The position numbers and the translations under genes were made by a program. Below, piece after piece: positions 37,511 to 46,419 of a stretch of DNA of 49,682 nucleotides. The notes under the pieces are model-generated. The model made no database searches and was not told the origin of the DNA. It saw nothing but the letters and a program-made list of their open reading frames with translations. Each line of letters begins with the position of its first letter. Positions within the stretch are counted from its first letter, which is position 1. Source of the stretch: Roseovarius sp. (GTDB lineage: Bacteria > Pseudomonadota > Alphaproteobacteria > Rhodobacterales > Rhodobacteraceae); contig JAPOTF010000040.1 of assembly GCA_026709325.1 (NCBI GenBank), forward strand, positions 1-49,682, in the 5' to 3' direction.

Positions 37511-37574
37511 GGTAATTCCCGCTACTGGATTTTTTGCCGTTTTGCCAGTCGATTTTCGAGGTCGGGCGCACATG
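37511..37574 (+). repeat. Diverged relative of the terminal repeat
   Basis: It shares the word aattcccgcta near its left end, a central cagtcga and a right end of gcgc-a-catg with the repeat at 49578-49650, in the same order and orientation and with similar spacing. The rest has drifted. It lies between the FAD oxidase start and an IS5 relic. Confidence 0.5.
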
Positions 37575-37599
37575 AGCGCTGGTCGTCCGGTTCGGCTTT

Positions 37600-38300
37600 T
37601 CAAGGTTTGGCGAAAGGTGACGCTGAATTTGGGCGGGTGATGCGCGCGCCGCGACGGTGCGTCCACGGTCTGTTGCCGACAAGGGTCAACGTGAACTCCC
37701 CGGAGAGCGTCAAATGGAGAGTCTCCCGGTCCGTGAAGGCGAACCGGCGGAGCGGACTCCGCGGACCGTCCCGCAGATAGAGGTTCCGCTCTCGGTGCCG
37801 GAGCGCCCTGAACATCCCACGGCAGCCCTGCCGGACCCGGTCGACCGGGAAGGCCGACATGGCAGGAGACCCGAACACATCCGGCAGATGGTTGCTGCCG
37901 TGGCCGAAGTTGCGCTCAAAACTGCAAACGTCCCGGGACTTGAGCGTTTTGAAGGTTTCGCTTTCAATGGCCCGTCCGCGTCTGGCGCGGCGCAGTCGTG
38001 CCGTCAACAAACACGTTTTCGCAGTCCGGGTCATCCGACAGCGCATTGAAAATGCGTTCGAGAACGCCTCTGTTCGCAAGATGCCGAAAACACTGGAAAC
38101 CCCGTTCAACTTCCCGAACCGTCCCGGAAAATCGCGCCACGGACACCCCGTTTGGATGCGCTGCAAAACGCCATCCATAAACAGGCGGTTGTCCCTGGCC
38201 GCAACACCGCGGTCAGTCTTTTTTACGCTGATGATGGGCGCCATGCGCACTCGCATCGGTCCGTTAAATCTGTCCCCTCATCATTCATTAAACCCGCTCT
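37600..38300 (-). pseudogene. IS5-family transposase, frameshifted
   Basis: Reading on the minus strand from ~38290, the frames give in order MNDEGTDLTDR (N-terminus), VAARDNRLFMDGVLQRIQTG with CPWRDFPGRFGK, then in another frame VLERIFNALSDDPDCENVF (normally W-E-R-I-F-E-A-L). This is the standard IS5-family order. After ~37960 the reading dissolves through several frames and the DDE C-terminus is not recognisable. At least two frameshifts make it inactive. It separates the FAD oxidase from the Rieske oxygenase gene, so those two may once have been closer. Confidence 0.85.
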
Positions 38301-38399
38301 CTTGCGCCTTTGATGGCGCTTGCTGAAAAAGAGAACCTAATGAATCACGACAATTGTCAGCGGGCCCGGATGAATTATTAACTGTTTTTAAATGCATTT

Positions 38400-39539
38400 T
38401 TATATGCCAAGCCTAGTTTCAACCACTCCATTGAATTTGGCCAATGCGCCTTCGTATCGCCCAAAAGTCAAACTGTCGTTTGCTCCACTCGCTATACCGC
38501 TTTGCACCGCTTCATTGATCTCGAAATCCTCTCCAAGGGTTATACGGGAGATTTTGTGATTTCGCTCCCAATGACTTTGCTTTTCTGGCGTTATCTGCTT
38601 TTTGGGTGCCAGGGTTGTTAGGCGGATTTCCGTCTTTCCCGCACTCAGCGGACGGAACGACATCCAGCCAACATGATCCCGCATTACCAGAAACTGGTCT
38701 CCCGGAAAGACGGTGTAGACAATGTTTGCATTCTCGCGGATGGACCATTTATCACGTGGTATGGAATCGAGAGACGGCAATGATGTCCTTGGAAGGACCG
38801 AGCGCATGTGAGGGCCAAGCATTTGATAGCTTGAAAGGTTGTCAAGAAAATGCGGTCCAATTGTGTCTCGGTGCGCAACCTTGAAATGATATGCCTCGAT
38901 ACCGCCTTCAACAAGCAGTTTCCAATTGGCGTTCTTTAAAATAATTTCACTGTGGGCAATGCCCATTTCAGACATGCCCATCCAGGAGAAATCCTTATCA
39001 AGTGGTGCCAAATACGCCTCAAAATCGGCATGCGCATCTGGATTGGCAACTATCCAGATCAATCCATGTCTCTCTGTGGCGGGCAGGCGGCGCAGCGCAT
39101 ATTGCGAGCGGTCAATTCCGGGAAAACCGGGTTTCTCATGAGGAATCCCTTTTAATGTCCCAGTATTGCTCCATGTCCAAGCATGATAGGGACAGCTAAA
39201 TGAATGCTTGCACCCGCTATTTTCTCCAACCAGCCGCGCCCCTCGATGTCGGCAAACGTTAATGAACGCATGCACTTCACCTTCCTTGTCCCTTGTCAGT
39301 AAAACCGGAAGATCAGCGATCTCTCTAGTTATAAAACCTCCACTCTCGGGCATTTCGGTGGCGTGGGCTGCTACAATGGGTTCCCTTCTGAAAATCTCCC
39401 TTTTTTCGGCTTCAAAGCGCCTATCGCATCCATATCGCTCAATCGGCGACGGGGCAACTGAATCATCGAGGAAGAAATGCCCGTTGTTCTTGAGCCCCTG
39501 TAATTCTTCAAGCAATGCCAATTCAAGATTCCGTTCCAT
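38400..39539 (-). CDS. Rieske non-heme iron oxygenase, quaternary-ammonium type
   Basis: The 379-residue alpha subunit has the Rieske cluster ligands C96-x-H98 and C116-x-x-H119 (VCRHRGARLVGENSGC, then SCPYHAW) and the mononuclear iron site with H218 and H223 in EGGIEAYHFKVAHRD. The bridging acid is Glu215, where aromatic-ring dioxygenases have Asp. Glu at this site is a hallmark of Rieske oxygenases acting on carnitine, glycine betaine or proline betaine, so N-demethylation or C-N cleavage of such a compound is likely. No reductase gene lies beside it, so electron transfer must come from elsewhere. Paired with the crotonase upstream (14-bp gap). Confidence 0.9.
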   Translation of the reverse strand: MERNLELALLEELQGLKNNGHFFLDDSVAPSPIERYGCDRRFEAEKREIFRREPIVAAHATEMPESGGFITREIADLPVLLTRDKEGEVHAFINVCRHRGARLVGENSGCKHSFSCPYHAWTWSNTGTLKGIPHEKPGFPGIDRSQYALRRLPATERHGLIWIVANPDAHADFEAYLAPLDKDFSWMGMSEMGIAHSEIILKNANWKLLVEGGIEAYHFKVAHRDTIGPHFLDNLSSYQMLGPHMRSVLPRTSLPSLDSIPRDKWSIRENANIVYTVFPGDQFLVMRDHVGWMSFRPLSAGKTEIRLTTLAPKKQITPEKQSHWERNHKISRITLGEDFEINEAVQSGIASGANDSLTFGRYEGALAKFNGVVETRLGI

Positions 39540-39553
39540 GCGTGTTCTCCCGA

Positions 39554-40360
39554 TCAGATATTGTCAAAGTCGCCATGCCTGCCAACGCCATCGCGAAAGC
39601 GGGCCGCTCCGGCGGTTCCTTCCAGGCGGACGGCATCAATGCCATTTTCCCATTCTCTTACCAAACCATCACGAACCGACATTCCGCGCGTTTCAGCAAT
39701 TGACCGACGGTCCGCCCTTACAGCTTCCTGCGGAAACCTTGCAATCTCATGCGCGATTGCCTCAGCCCCTGCACGGGCTCCACCTTCAGGCACAACCTGT
39801 TCGCATAATCCAATGCGTTCGCATTCTTCCGCGGGCACTTTTCGACCGGTGAGGGTAATTTCAAGCGCCCTTCCCTGACCCACAAGGCGCGGAAGGCGTA
39901 CTGTACCGCCATCCAGAAGCGTGATCCCCCAGCGACGGCAGTAAACTCCAAGATAAGCGGTTTCCGCCATAACGCGCATGTCGCACCACAACGCCAGTTC
40001 GAATCCGCCGGCAACAGCGGCACCTTCAATTGCCCCTATAACAGGTTTTGACAATTCCATTCGCGATGGTCCCATGGGACCGCGTCCCAAAGATATTGAC
40101 CCCTTGCCAATTTCATGTTCTTTGAAATACGCATTGCGTTTTTCATCATCCTGCAGAGATGCCGCAAGTTTCAGATCCCATCCCGCGCAGAAATTGCCTC
40201 CTTCGCCCCAAAACACGGCCACCTTTGCCGGTCCCTCATCAAATTCCGCAAATGCCTCATGCAATGCCCTGGCATGTTCTGCATCAACCGCATTCCTTGC
40301 CTCCGGCCTGTTGTGTACAACAGTCCAGACATCACCGTTCTTTTCCATTCGAACAGACAT
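39554..40360 (-). CDS. Enoyl-CoA hydratase/isomerase (crotonase) family
   Basis: The 268-residue protein has the crotonase oxyanion-hole motifs GEGGNFCAGWDLKLAA and PVIGAIEGAAVAGGFELALWCD. The catalytic glutamates of true hydratases are not clear in the usual places, so isomerase or other CoA-thioester chemistry is possible. The frame opens at 40393, but ATG 40360 (MSVRMEKNGD) behind a ggggga site is preferred. It shares a transcript with the Rieske gene and faces a TetR regulator across an 86-bp promoter. A CoA-bound substrate such as betainyl- or carnitinyl-CoA could link the two enzymes; that is speculative. Confidence 0.9.
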   Translation of the reverse strand: MSVRMEKNGDVWTVVHNRPEARNAVDAEHARALHEAFAEFDEGPAKVAVFWGEGGNFCAGWDLKLAASLQDDEKRNAYFKEHEIGKGSISLGRGPMGPSRMELSKPVIGAIEGAAVAGGFELALWCDMRVMAETAYLGVYCRRWGITLLDGGTVRLPRLVGQGRALEITLTGRKVPAEECERIGLCEQVVPEGGARAGAEAIAHEIARFPQEAVRADRRSIAETRGMSVRDGLVREWENGIDAVRLEGTAGAARFRDGVGRHGDFDNI

Positions 40361-40384
40361 GTCACATCCCCCCTTTTTCAGCGA

Positions 40385-40402
40385 ACTTACCAAGTGGTAA
40401 GT
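40385..40402. promoter_or_regulatory. TetR-type operator palindrome
   Basis: acttaccaagtggtaagt has two perfect 8-bp arms around a 2-bp centre. It lies between the crotonase start (40360) and the TetR start (40447), the expected place and size for a TetR-family operator controlling both divergent units. Confidence 0.7.
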
Positions 40403-40446
40403 GTTAAGTTGACAACCGGCAAGCAGTCAACAATAAAATTCGACAA

Positions 40447-41052
40447 ATGATAAAACCTGAATCGTCAAAGCAGAAATTTCTTGATGTGGCTCTGGTTCTG
40501 TTTTCCGAGCGCGGTTTTCATGGCGTATCCCTTGCCGATATCTCGGACAGTCTTGGAATGACCAAGCAGTCGGTGCTTTATCATTTTAGAACAAAGGAAA
40601 AACTCTACGGTGCCGTTCTTGCCGATCTTGCAGTTCGTTTTGATTTAATTGTGGAAAATGCGCTTTTACATCAAGGAGACAGCATAGAAAGATTTCGATT
40701 TTTTCTTTCTCGGCTTTATGATCACATGCAATCAAATCCCCGCGACGCACGTCTTATAGCCAGAGAGTTGCTTGACAACCTTGATCGGGCCCATAGTGAT
40801 CGAAAATGGTATCTTAGGGGTTTTCTTGATGCCAGTATTGATTTGCTTGCCGAACTGCCCGGTTGGTCAAGCTGCCCGATTGACACCCGCACCGCAGCTG
40901 TCTGTCAATGGATAGGAGCAATAAATTACTTTGTTGTCGCTGAACATACCTTTGGCGCAATTTGGGGGTGCCGGCGATTTGAGAAAACCAAAAACGCATT
41001 CCTGGACACCCTTGTTGCGCAATACGGGAATTTCCAAGTTCCAGATATGTAA
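40447..41052 (+). CDS. TetR/AcrR family transcriptional regulator
   Basis: The 201-residue protein has an N-terminal helix-turn-helix (FLDVALVLFSERGFHGVSLA, then LGMTKQSVLYHFRTKEKLY) and an all-helical ligand-binding C-terminal domain. The divergent layout and palindrome suggest it represses itself and the crotonase-Rieske unit, with release by a pathway ligand, perhaps a CoA thioester as for other TetR proteins next to crotonases. That ligand is inference. Confidence 0.93.
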   Translation: MIKPESSKQKFLDVALVLFSERGFHGVSLADISDSLGMTKQSVLYHFRTKEKLYGAVLADLAVRFDLIVENALLHQGDSIERFRFFLSRLYDHMQSNPRDARLIARELLDNLDRAHSDRKWYLRGFLDASIDLLAELPGWSSCPIDTRTAAVCQWIGAINYFVVAEHTFGAIWGCRRFEKTKNAFLDTLVAQYGNFQVPDM

Positions 41053-41487
41053 AAACTCTTAAAATTTGCTGGCAAACATCCAATTAGCCTAGAATGCATT
41101 TCATATGTCTCGGATCTGCGCGCGCAAAAATCAGGCATGGGTAATTATCGAAATTAACGCATAATCAATAAATGTCATTCACATACACCCGGCAAACGCA
41201 CCTACCGTATTTGAAACATGAATTTTAGCGCAGCCAATCAACAGCGACCTTTCCAATGCAACCAGGATTTTCAGTCAAGTTCGCGAACCAATTCCATTGC
41301 AAATGTGGTTGACGGCCAAATTGCATTGAAAAAATCAACTCCCAATATATTCTTGGCTGAATATAATGGCACATATACCAAAATATGATGCCATAGCTCA
41401 TAGTATTGCATTGCAGTTCGTTCAAATGGCAAAATGTCAAAATCAACCCGCTTGATTTGACTTGCACAAGATTTGAAGGATATCACC
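41053..41487. other. 435-bp upstream region of the heme gene
   Basis: No convincing gene is seen. A minus-strand frame, 41411 down to a stop near 41271, reads MQYYELWHHILVYVPLYSAK and later FNAIWPSTTFAMELVRELD, which looks protein-like (46 codons) but matches nothing I know. It may be a fragment. The heme gene's iron control site should lie here, but no clear Fur, Irr or RirA box was recognised. Confidence 0.35.
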
Positions 41488-42567
41488 ATGAATAAATTAG
41501 CCAATATGGAAATTTCCAGAGACGTTAAAAGCAATTATGCGCTACTTAAGGAACGGCATCCCGGTATCCGGGCCCGAAATGCCGCGGAAATGCTTGGGGT
41601 ATCCGAAGGTGAGCTGGTCGCCTCGCGAACAGGTGAAGATGTCCTCCGACTGGTTGATGATGCGGAAAGCATATTGAGAGCCGTTCTGCCGCTTGGTGAA
41701 GTCATGGCCTTAACGCGCAATCAATCGTGCGTTCATGAAAGCAAAGGCATTTATGACAACTGTGAATTTTCCAGGCATGGAAAAATGGCAATGGGTTTGT
41801 TCGTCAACAAAAACATTGACCTCCGCCTCTTCATGCACCACTGGAAATTCTGCTTCGCGGTCACGGAACAAACACGGATTGGACCTCGCAACAGCCTGCA
41901 GTTTTTTGACAGGGAAGGCGTTGCGATTCACAAGATCTATCTGACAGGCAAATCAAATGCGTCTGAATTTAAAATGCTTGCGGACAAGCATCGTCACAAC
42001 CATCAGGACTCATTTATTGAAATTGAACCCTATGAACCAAAAGCGGCCGATAGAAAGGATTCCGAAATAGATTGGCCCGCTTTTAGAACCGCATGGAGCA
42101 ATCTTAGGCACACACATGATTTCCATACAATGCTTCGAAAATTCAAAGTTGGCCGCGAGCAGGCATTTGGCAATATAGGGCGGGATTATGCGTTCGAGGT
42201 TTGCAACAATGCGGCCCGTCTTGTTCTTGAAATGGCTCGTGATGCAAATTGTGAAATAATGATATTTGTCGGCAATCGCGGCTGCATTCAAATCCATACG
42301 GGAACGGTCAGCAAGCTGGCGCAACATGGAGAGTGGTTCAATGTACTTGATCCGATGTTTAATCTTCATTTGAGCGAAGATCGGATTACTCGCTCATGGA
42401 TAAGCAAAAAACCAACTGAGGATGGGATTGTTACCGCCTTGGAGATTTTCGACAAGGACGGAGAAATTATCGCCACGTTTTTTGGCAAGCGCAAACCTGG
42501 CATTCCGGAGCTGAAACTATGGCGTCGAATAATTGCAGACATTCCAATGAAACAGGTCGATATGTAA
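41488..42567 (+). CDS. Heme utilisation protein, HemS/ChuS/HmuS family
   Basis: The ~359-residue protein has two repeated halves, as in HemS: N-terminal LGVSEGELVASR, then ILRAVLPLGEVMALTRNQSCVHESKG, and C-terminal LRHTHDFHTMLRKFKVGREQ, with HGEWFNVLDPMFNLHLSEDRITRSWISKKP. Relatives bind imported heme in the cytoplasm and store or degrade it to release iron. ATG 41488 is preceded by gaagga at a normal distance. No heme receptor, TonB or ABC genes are adjacent, which is unusual because hemS normally sits in an hmu operon. Confidence 0.92.
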   Translation: MNKLANMEISRDVKSNYALLKERHPGIRARNAAEMLGVSEGELVASRTGEDVLRLVDDAESILRAVLPLGEVMALTRNQSCVHESKGIYDNCEFSRHGKMAMGLFVNKNIDLRLFMHHWKFCFAVTEQTRIGPRNSLQFFDREGVAIHKIYLTGKSNASEFKMLADKHRHNHQDSFIEIEPYEPKAADRKDSEIDWPAFRTAWSNLRHTHDFHTMLRKFKVGREQAFGNIGRDYAFEVCNNAARLVLEMARDANCEIMIFVGNRGCIQIHTGTVSKLAQHGEWFNVLDPMFNLHLSEDRITRSWISKKPTEDGIVTALEIFDKDGEIIATFFGKRKPGIPELKLWRRIIADIPMKQVDM

Positions 42568-43147
42568 CTTACCAGATTGCAAATGCATGCCTTAAAAATT
42601 CATATGTGCATTCAAACCATTGGTTTGGGAAAATTTATAAAATCATGCGAAACATGCTGGAGCAAAATGGTGCCGCGAATTTGACCTAGCAAGTAGCTGT
42701 CTGGAGGAACGTGTGAATGCAATGAGTGAAAGCCATGACAAGGGCTGGAAACTCATTGCGACTCGACTTCGGGAAGATGGCGGCAAGCAGGATGCCGAGT
42801 TGGCCAAGCGTGAAACTGCCCCGACCCATTGATTGACAGGTGCAATTTTCGCTGCAACGGTGATTATCATTGCAGTGGCGCCGTCCACTTTTTAAGATTC
42901 ACATGTTCTTTATTCGTTCTCCCTTCATGGAGACGCGATGCGCTGATCTGGGAAACCCTCATCTGCATGTGGCTGGTACGATTTCATGATCTCCTGTTCA
43001 AGGAACCTGCCAGGTTGTCCAATGGGGTTTTTTAAGAAAAACATGCGCTTGATTGATTTTCTCTCATTACATTCACGGATATTTCATGTGGAATCCGTAT
43101 CATCGGCATGTTGCATGTGATCTTTATGTGAGATTGATCTTAAAACG
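42568..43147. other. Gap upstream of the primase-helicase island
   Basis: These 580 bp are AT-rich and hold one small candidate: GTG 42713 to 42832 (+), 39 codons (start MNAMSESHDKGWKLIATR, end AELAKRETAPTH), preceded by ggagga at a good spacing. No family is recognised, so it may be a remnant. The rest shows no gene or strong structure. Confidence 0.3.
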
Positions 43148-45604
43148 CTATTTTGCGAGCATTTCGTTTGCATCTTTCCAAGTGGCCGCTTTTTGAATTT
43201 CATACCCCAAACTTCTGTAACCGGACATGCGCCTCTCGCTCATGCGCTGCAATACCGGTATCTGATAATCAATGTAGTCATATACCTGCACTTTAGTTTT
43301 GTTGTGATGAATTCTATGAAGTCGTCCTGTATATTGGGCAAGTGTACCTTTCCAGGATATTGGCATCGCGAGAAACAACGTGTCCAATCTGGCATCATCA
43401 AAGCCTTCGCCAATGTAACGGCCTGTCGCAATCAGAATTCGCTCCTCATGGTCGCCAATTCTATCGAGTTCCTCAAGCATTTGTTTATGAACTTTCTTTC
43501 CCATGCCACCTTGGAGGGTAATCAAGTTTTTCGACAATCCTGCAAGACGATCAGCAAAATAAGCAACGTGTTCTTTTCGTTCAGTCAAAATTACCGGCGA
43601 CCTCCCATTCTTTAATGCTACAGCAACATCATTCAGAATCATCTCGTTACGGATGCCATTATTTGCCAGCTCGGTATATAATGTTTGTATCGGCATGCGT
43701 TCATGTTGCCCCTCTAAATGTTGCGGCAATTTGAAATCTGTGTATCGTGGCACAACGAAATGTCCAAACGGACGCTTTATCGCCTGTTTCCTTGCGTCAA
43801 CGTGATGTCTGACTGGTCCACATTGCATAAATATGATTTGTTGCTGACCATCCTTTCGCATTGGCGTCGCGGTAAGTCCAAGGACGTATTTTGCCTTGCA
43901 TTGTCTCGCAACGGCTTCAAAGCTCACAGCGGATATATGGTGGCATTCATCCACAATAAGATGGCCGTATTCCGCGACGCAATCATCCACTTCTCCCTTG
44001 CGAACCAAACTCTGTATCAGTGCAACATCAATTTGACCTGTGGGTTTTCTTTTGCCCCCGCCTATTTGGCCTATATCAATATCTTCAGTGCTTAAAAACG
44101 TTTGAAGTCGGACAATCCACTGCTCAAGAAGCTGTTTTCTATGGACCAGGATCAAAGTGTTTCGTTTTCGCTTTGCAATAATATGAGCTGCCAAAACGGT
44201 TTTTCCAAATCCGGTTGCCGCTGAAAGAACTCCCGTTTCGTGATCCAAAAGAGCTTTAACTGCCGGTTTTTGATCTTTGCCGAGCGTACCAAGAAACTTT
44301 GCGCTTATTGACTTTCCAGTGTTTCTTTCATCTGCAATTTCGTGCTTCACATTAATTTTCGCCAGAAGCTTAAGAACATCATCTAAACAGCCTCGCGGGA
44401 GGCCGATATGGCATGGGAAGTTTTCAGCACATGCGATGATGCGGGGCTTGTCAAATACTGGCAATCGCATGGCTTGAGCTTTATAAAACTCCGGATTCTG
44501 AAATGCCGCCGTGCGTATCAGCCGATTAATCAATTGCGGTGGCAATCCGTTTTTCTCGATGTATAGCTGATTACCCGCCACAATTTTTATGACATCGGGC
44601 ATCGGGGTCGTGATCTCAAGAGGACGAAGTCTTCTTGAAGGTCTCGCCTTCCATGGCTGATCTGAGTCCTCTTCATTGACGGGGATGTGCAGTCCAATTA
44701 CTCTTCCACGATTTACCGCTTCTAAAACGAGTGTTTCAACTACCGCTGGCGTCATCTTTCTGATGGAAGATAGAAACACCCACTGATCATGGTAAGGCTG
44801 AAAATTTTCATCCAAAAAAACACTGTTGCCGCGTTGTCGAGGATCACGTTGCAATGGCAGGGCAATCAGGTTTCCAAAACCTCCAACAGGCGTGTTGTCC
44901 TGATTTGGAAAAAACCGGTCATAAGAGGAGAAACCCAAATCCGGGTGGTGCTCCATTGTCTCGGTTAGCAAATATGATCCCAATTTACGCGCATCCGATG
45001 CCTTGACCGGGTTTGAAAAAAATATCCAAACATGACAGCCATTTCCAGACCGCGATCTTTCAACATATGCGGGTACATCTTTAAGGCCGCATATTTTCAT
45101 ATATGCGGCAACATCGTTTTGCCAATTCTCCTTGTCGAAATCAGCGGCCAGAAACCAGCATCTTTCATCGGGCAGCAAGGGATACACGCCAATGGTGAAG
45201 TCGTTATTCCAAGCATCTTTCCCTGTAAGATGCTGCCGAAGAACATCATCAGATACTTTGATAAAAGCTTGGTTGGGACATTCGGCGCATTTGATTCTTG
45301 GTTTTTCGCAGATACCACGGATCCATTCATTTGCGCATGCCGGACTATATCCGGAACGACCGGTTTTTTTATTATCCCACCGCTTGGGAAAAACATCTTC
45401 ACGGCCCTTGAAAAGCTGTCGAAACATGTGAATTTTTTCTTGCCGGGAAAACTGCCCGAATGCTTCTCGCTGTTTTTCCCGCTGTCTATTTTCAAGTATA
45501 TTCAATCTGCCGAGCAAGTCCTTCCGCTCAGCGTCCAATGAAACAATGCGCCGTCTGATTTCATTGATTTCGCTGGCAAAGTCATTCATGTAAAATTCCA
45601 GCAA
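43148..45604 (-). CDS. TOTE-type primase-helicase fusion (archaeo-eukaryotic primase + SF2 helicase)
   Basis: The 818-residue protein has four parts. Residues ~8-50 form a coiled coil (ERKDLLGRLNILENRQREKQ). A cysteine group C90, C99, C106, C109 may bind zinc. An archaeo-eukaryotic-type primase domain spans ~110-330, with the catalytic pair D155 and D157 (FLAADFDKE) and the R-S-G-x-G-x-H motif at 184-191 (SRSGNGCHVWIFF). A superfamily 2 helicase fills the C-terminal half: Walker A ATGFGKT (463-469), DECH box (552-555), GLTATPMR (576-583) and motif VI QYTGRLHRIH. All key residues are intact. This architecture defines TOTE conflict systems, predicted mobile or anti-element modules. ATG 45589 (MNDFASE) is an alternative start. 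Confidence 0.93.
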   Translation of the reverse strand: MLEFYMNDFASEINEIRRRIVSLDAERKDLLGRLNILENRQREKQREAFGQFSRQEKIHMFRQLFKGREDVFPKRWDNKKTGRSGYSPACANEWIRGICEKPRIKCAECPNQAFIKVSDDVLRQHLTGKDAWNNDFTIGVYPLLPDERCWFLAADFDKENWQNDVAAYMKICGLKDVPAYVERSRSGNGCHVWIFFSNPVKASDARKLGSYLLTETMEHHPDLGFSSYDRFFPNQDNTPVGGFGNLIALPLQRDPRQRGNSVFLDENFQPYHDQWVFLSSIRKMTPAVVETLVLEAVNRGRVIGLHIPVNEEDSDQPWKARPSRRLRPLEITTPMPDVIKIVAGNQLYIEKNGLPPQLINRLIRTAAFQNPEFYKAQAMRLPVFDKPRIIACAENFPCHIGLPRGCLDDVLKLLAKINVKHEIADERNTGKSISAKFLGTLGKDQKPAVKALLDHETGVLSAATGFGKTVLAAHIIAKRKRNTLILVHRKQLLEQWIVRLQTFLSTEDIDIGQIGGGKRKPTGQIDVALIQSLVRKGEVDDCVAEYGHLIVDECHHISAVSFEAVARQCKAKYVLGLTATPMRKDGQQQIIFMQCGPVRHHVDARKQAIKRPFGHFVVPRYTDFKLPQHLEGQHERMPIQTLYTELANNGIRNEMILNDVAVALKNGRSPVILTERKEHVAYFADRLAGLSKNLITLQGGMGKKVHKQMLEELDRIGDHEERILIATGRYIGEGFDDARLDTLFLAMPISWKGTLAQYTGRLHRIHHNKTKVQVYDYIDYQIPVLQRMSERRMSGYRSLGYEIQKAATWKDANEMLAK

Positions 45605-45622
45605 AACGGGTAAGTGAATGCA

Positions 45623-46050
45623 CTACAATTCATCTTGGTTCGGCAATCTGCAACTTCTGCTGCGCCCGCCACAGGGATTTTGCATTAAGATGCCTCTTTC
45701 TTTCAACTGTTGAATATCTCTGAGTGCCGCATCGTTTGAGCACCTGGCCATCTTGGCATATTTCGTGGTATTCATGAAGCCCTTGAATCCGTACTCCAAC
45801 ACGCGATTGACAATTAAACGCCGACGTTCATTCACAGGCTTCCGATTGAATATATCCCAGAGCCGTGACTTGAATAAAACATTCGCAGGCGTATTTTCAG
45901 CATTGGAAATGGTTTGGCCGTGGCAATCCAGAAACCATGACGGCCAATTTGCAATCTCGGGGTTGCACGTTGCCGTTTTTCAAGTTGATCGTAATAGTTC
46001 TTTCGTTGCACCTCAATCCGAGATGAAAGACTATCAGTCATTCCCGCCAA
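45623..46050 (-). pseudogene. Fic family protein, C-terminal remnant with frameshift
   Basis: From 46050 the frame reads MTDSLSSRIEVQRKNYYDQLEKRQRAT, the linker after the Fic core (normally I-x-x-E-R-K-x-Y-Y-x-x-L-E). A frameshift near 45990 then restores IANWPSWFLDCHGQTISNAE, then NERRRLIVNRVLEYGF, NTTKYAKMARCSNDAALRDI and CGGRSRSCRLPNQDEL, which form the C-terminal winged helix of Fic/DOC proteins. The AMPylation core with its H-P-F-x-D/E-G-N motif is missing upstream. The intact last 70 codons (45623-45835) could be a free wHTH protein, 18 bp before the primase-helicase start. Confidence 0.65.
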
Positions 46051-46419
46051 CTCCTGTTTTTCGCAAACTATCCCTCACTCAATAAAAAAACCGATATTCA
46101 ATGATTTCTTTGCCGCGAAAGTCTAAAAATCTCCTGCAAAACCAGACAAAAAGTGTAGGAAAAAATTTTTCAAAACACATTTTAACCCATTGAACAGTTT
46201 AATGAAAAAAATATCGGGAATTACTGAAAGGCCATAAAAAAGGTCTTTCATACCGTCAGCACGCGCTAGGGCCATGTCGCAAATAGCTCTGCCAATCCGT
46301 CCATTCCAGTCTTCAAATGGATTTATGGTGACGAACCAAAGGAGAGCAATACCCGCTCTGATTACGAGGTCATCATCACCGCCTGCAAACCACGCGAGAA
46401 AAGCCCGTATTTCACTTTC

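Noticed and set aside
37600-38256. 218-codon frame as an intact gene
   Set aside because: Only the first part matches IS5 transposases; the rest is out of frame, so it is a pseudogene.
39208-39852. 214-codon plus-strand frame
   Set aside because: It lies antisense across the Rieske and crotonase genes, whose motifs are clear on the minus strand.
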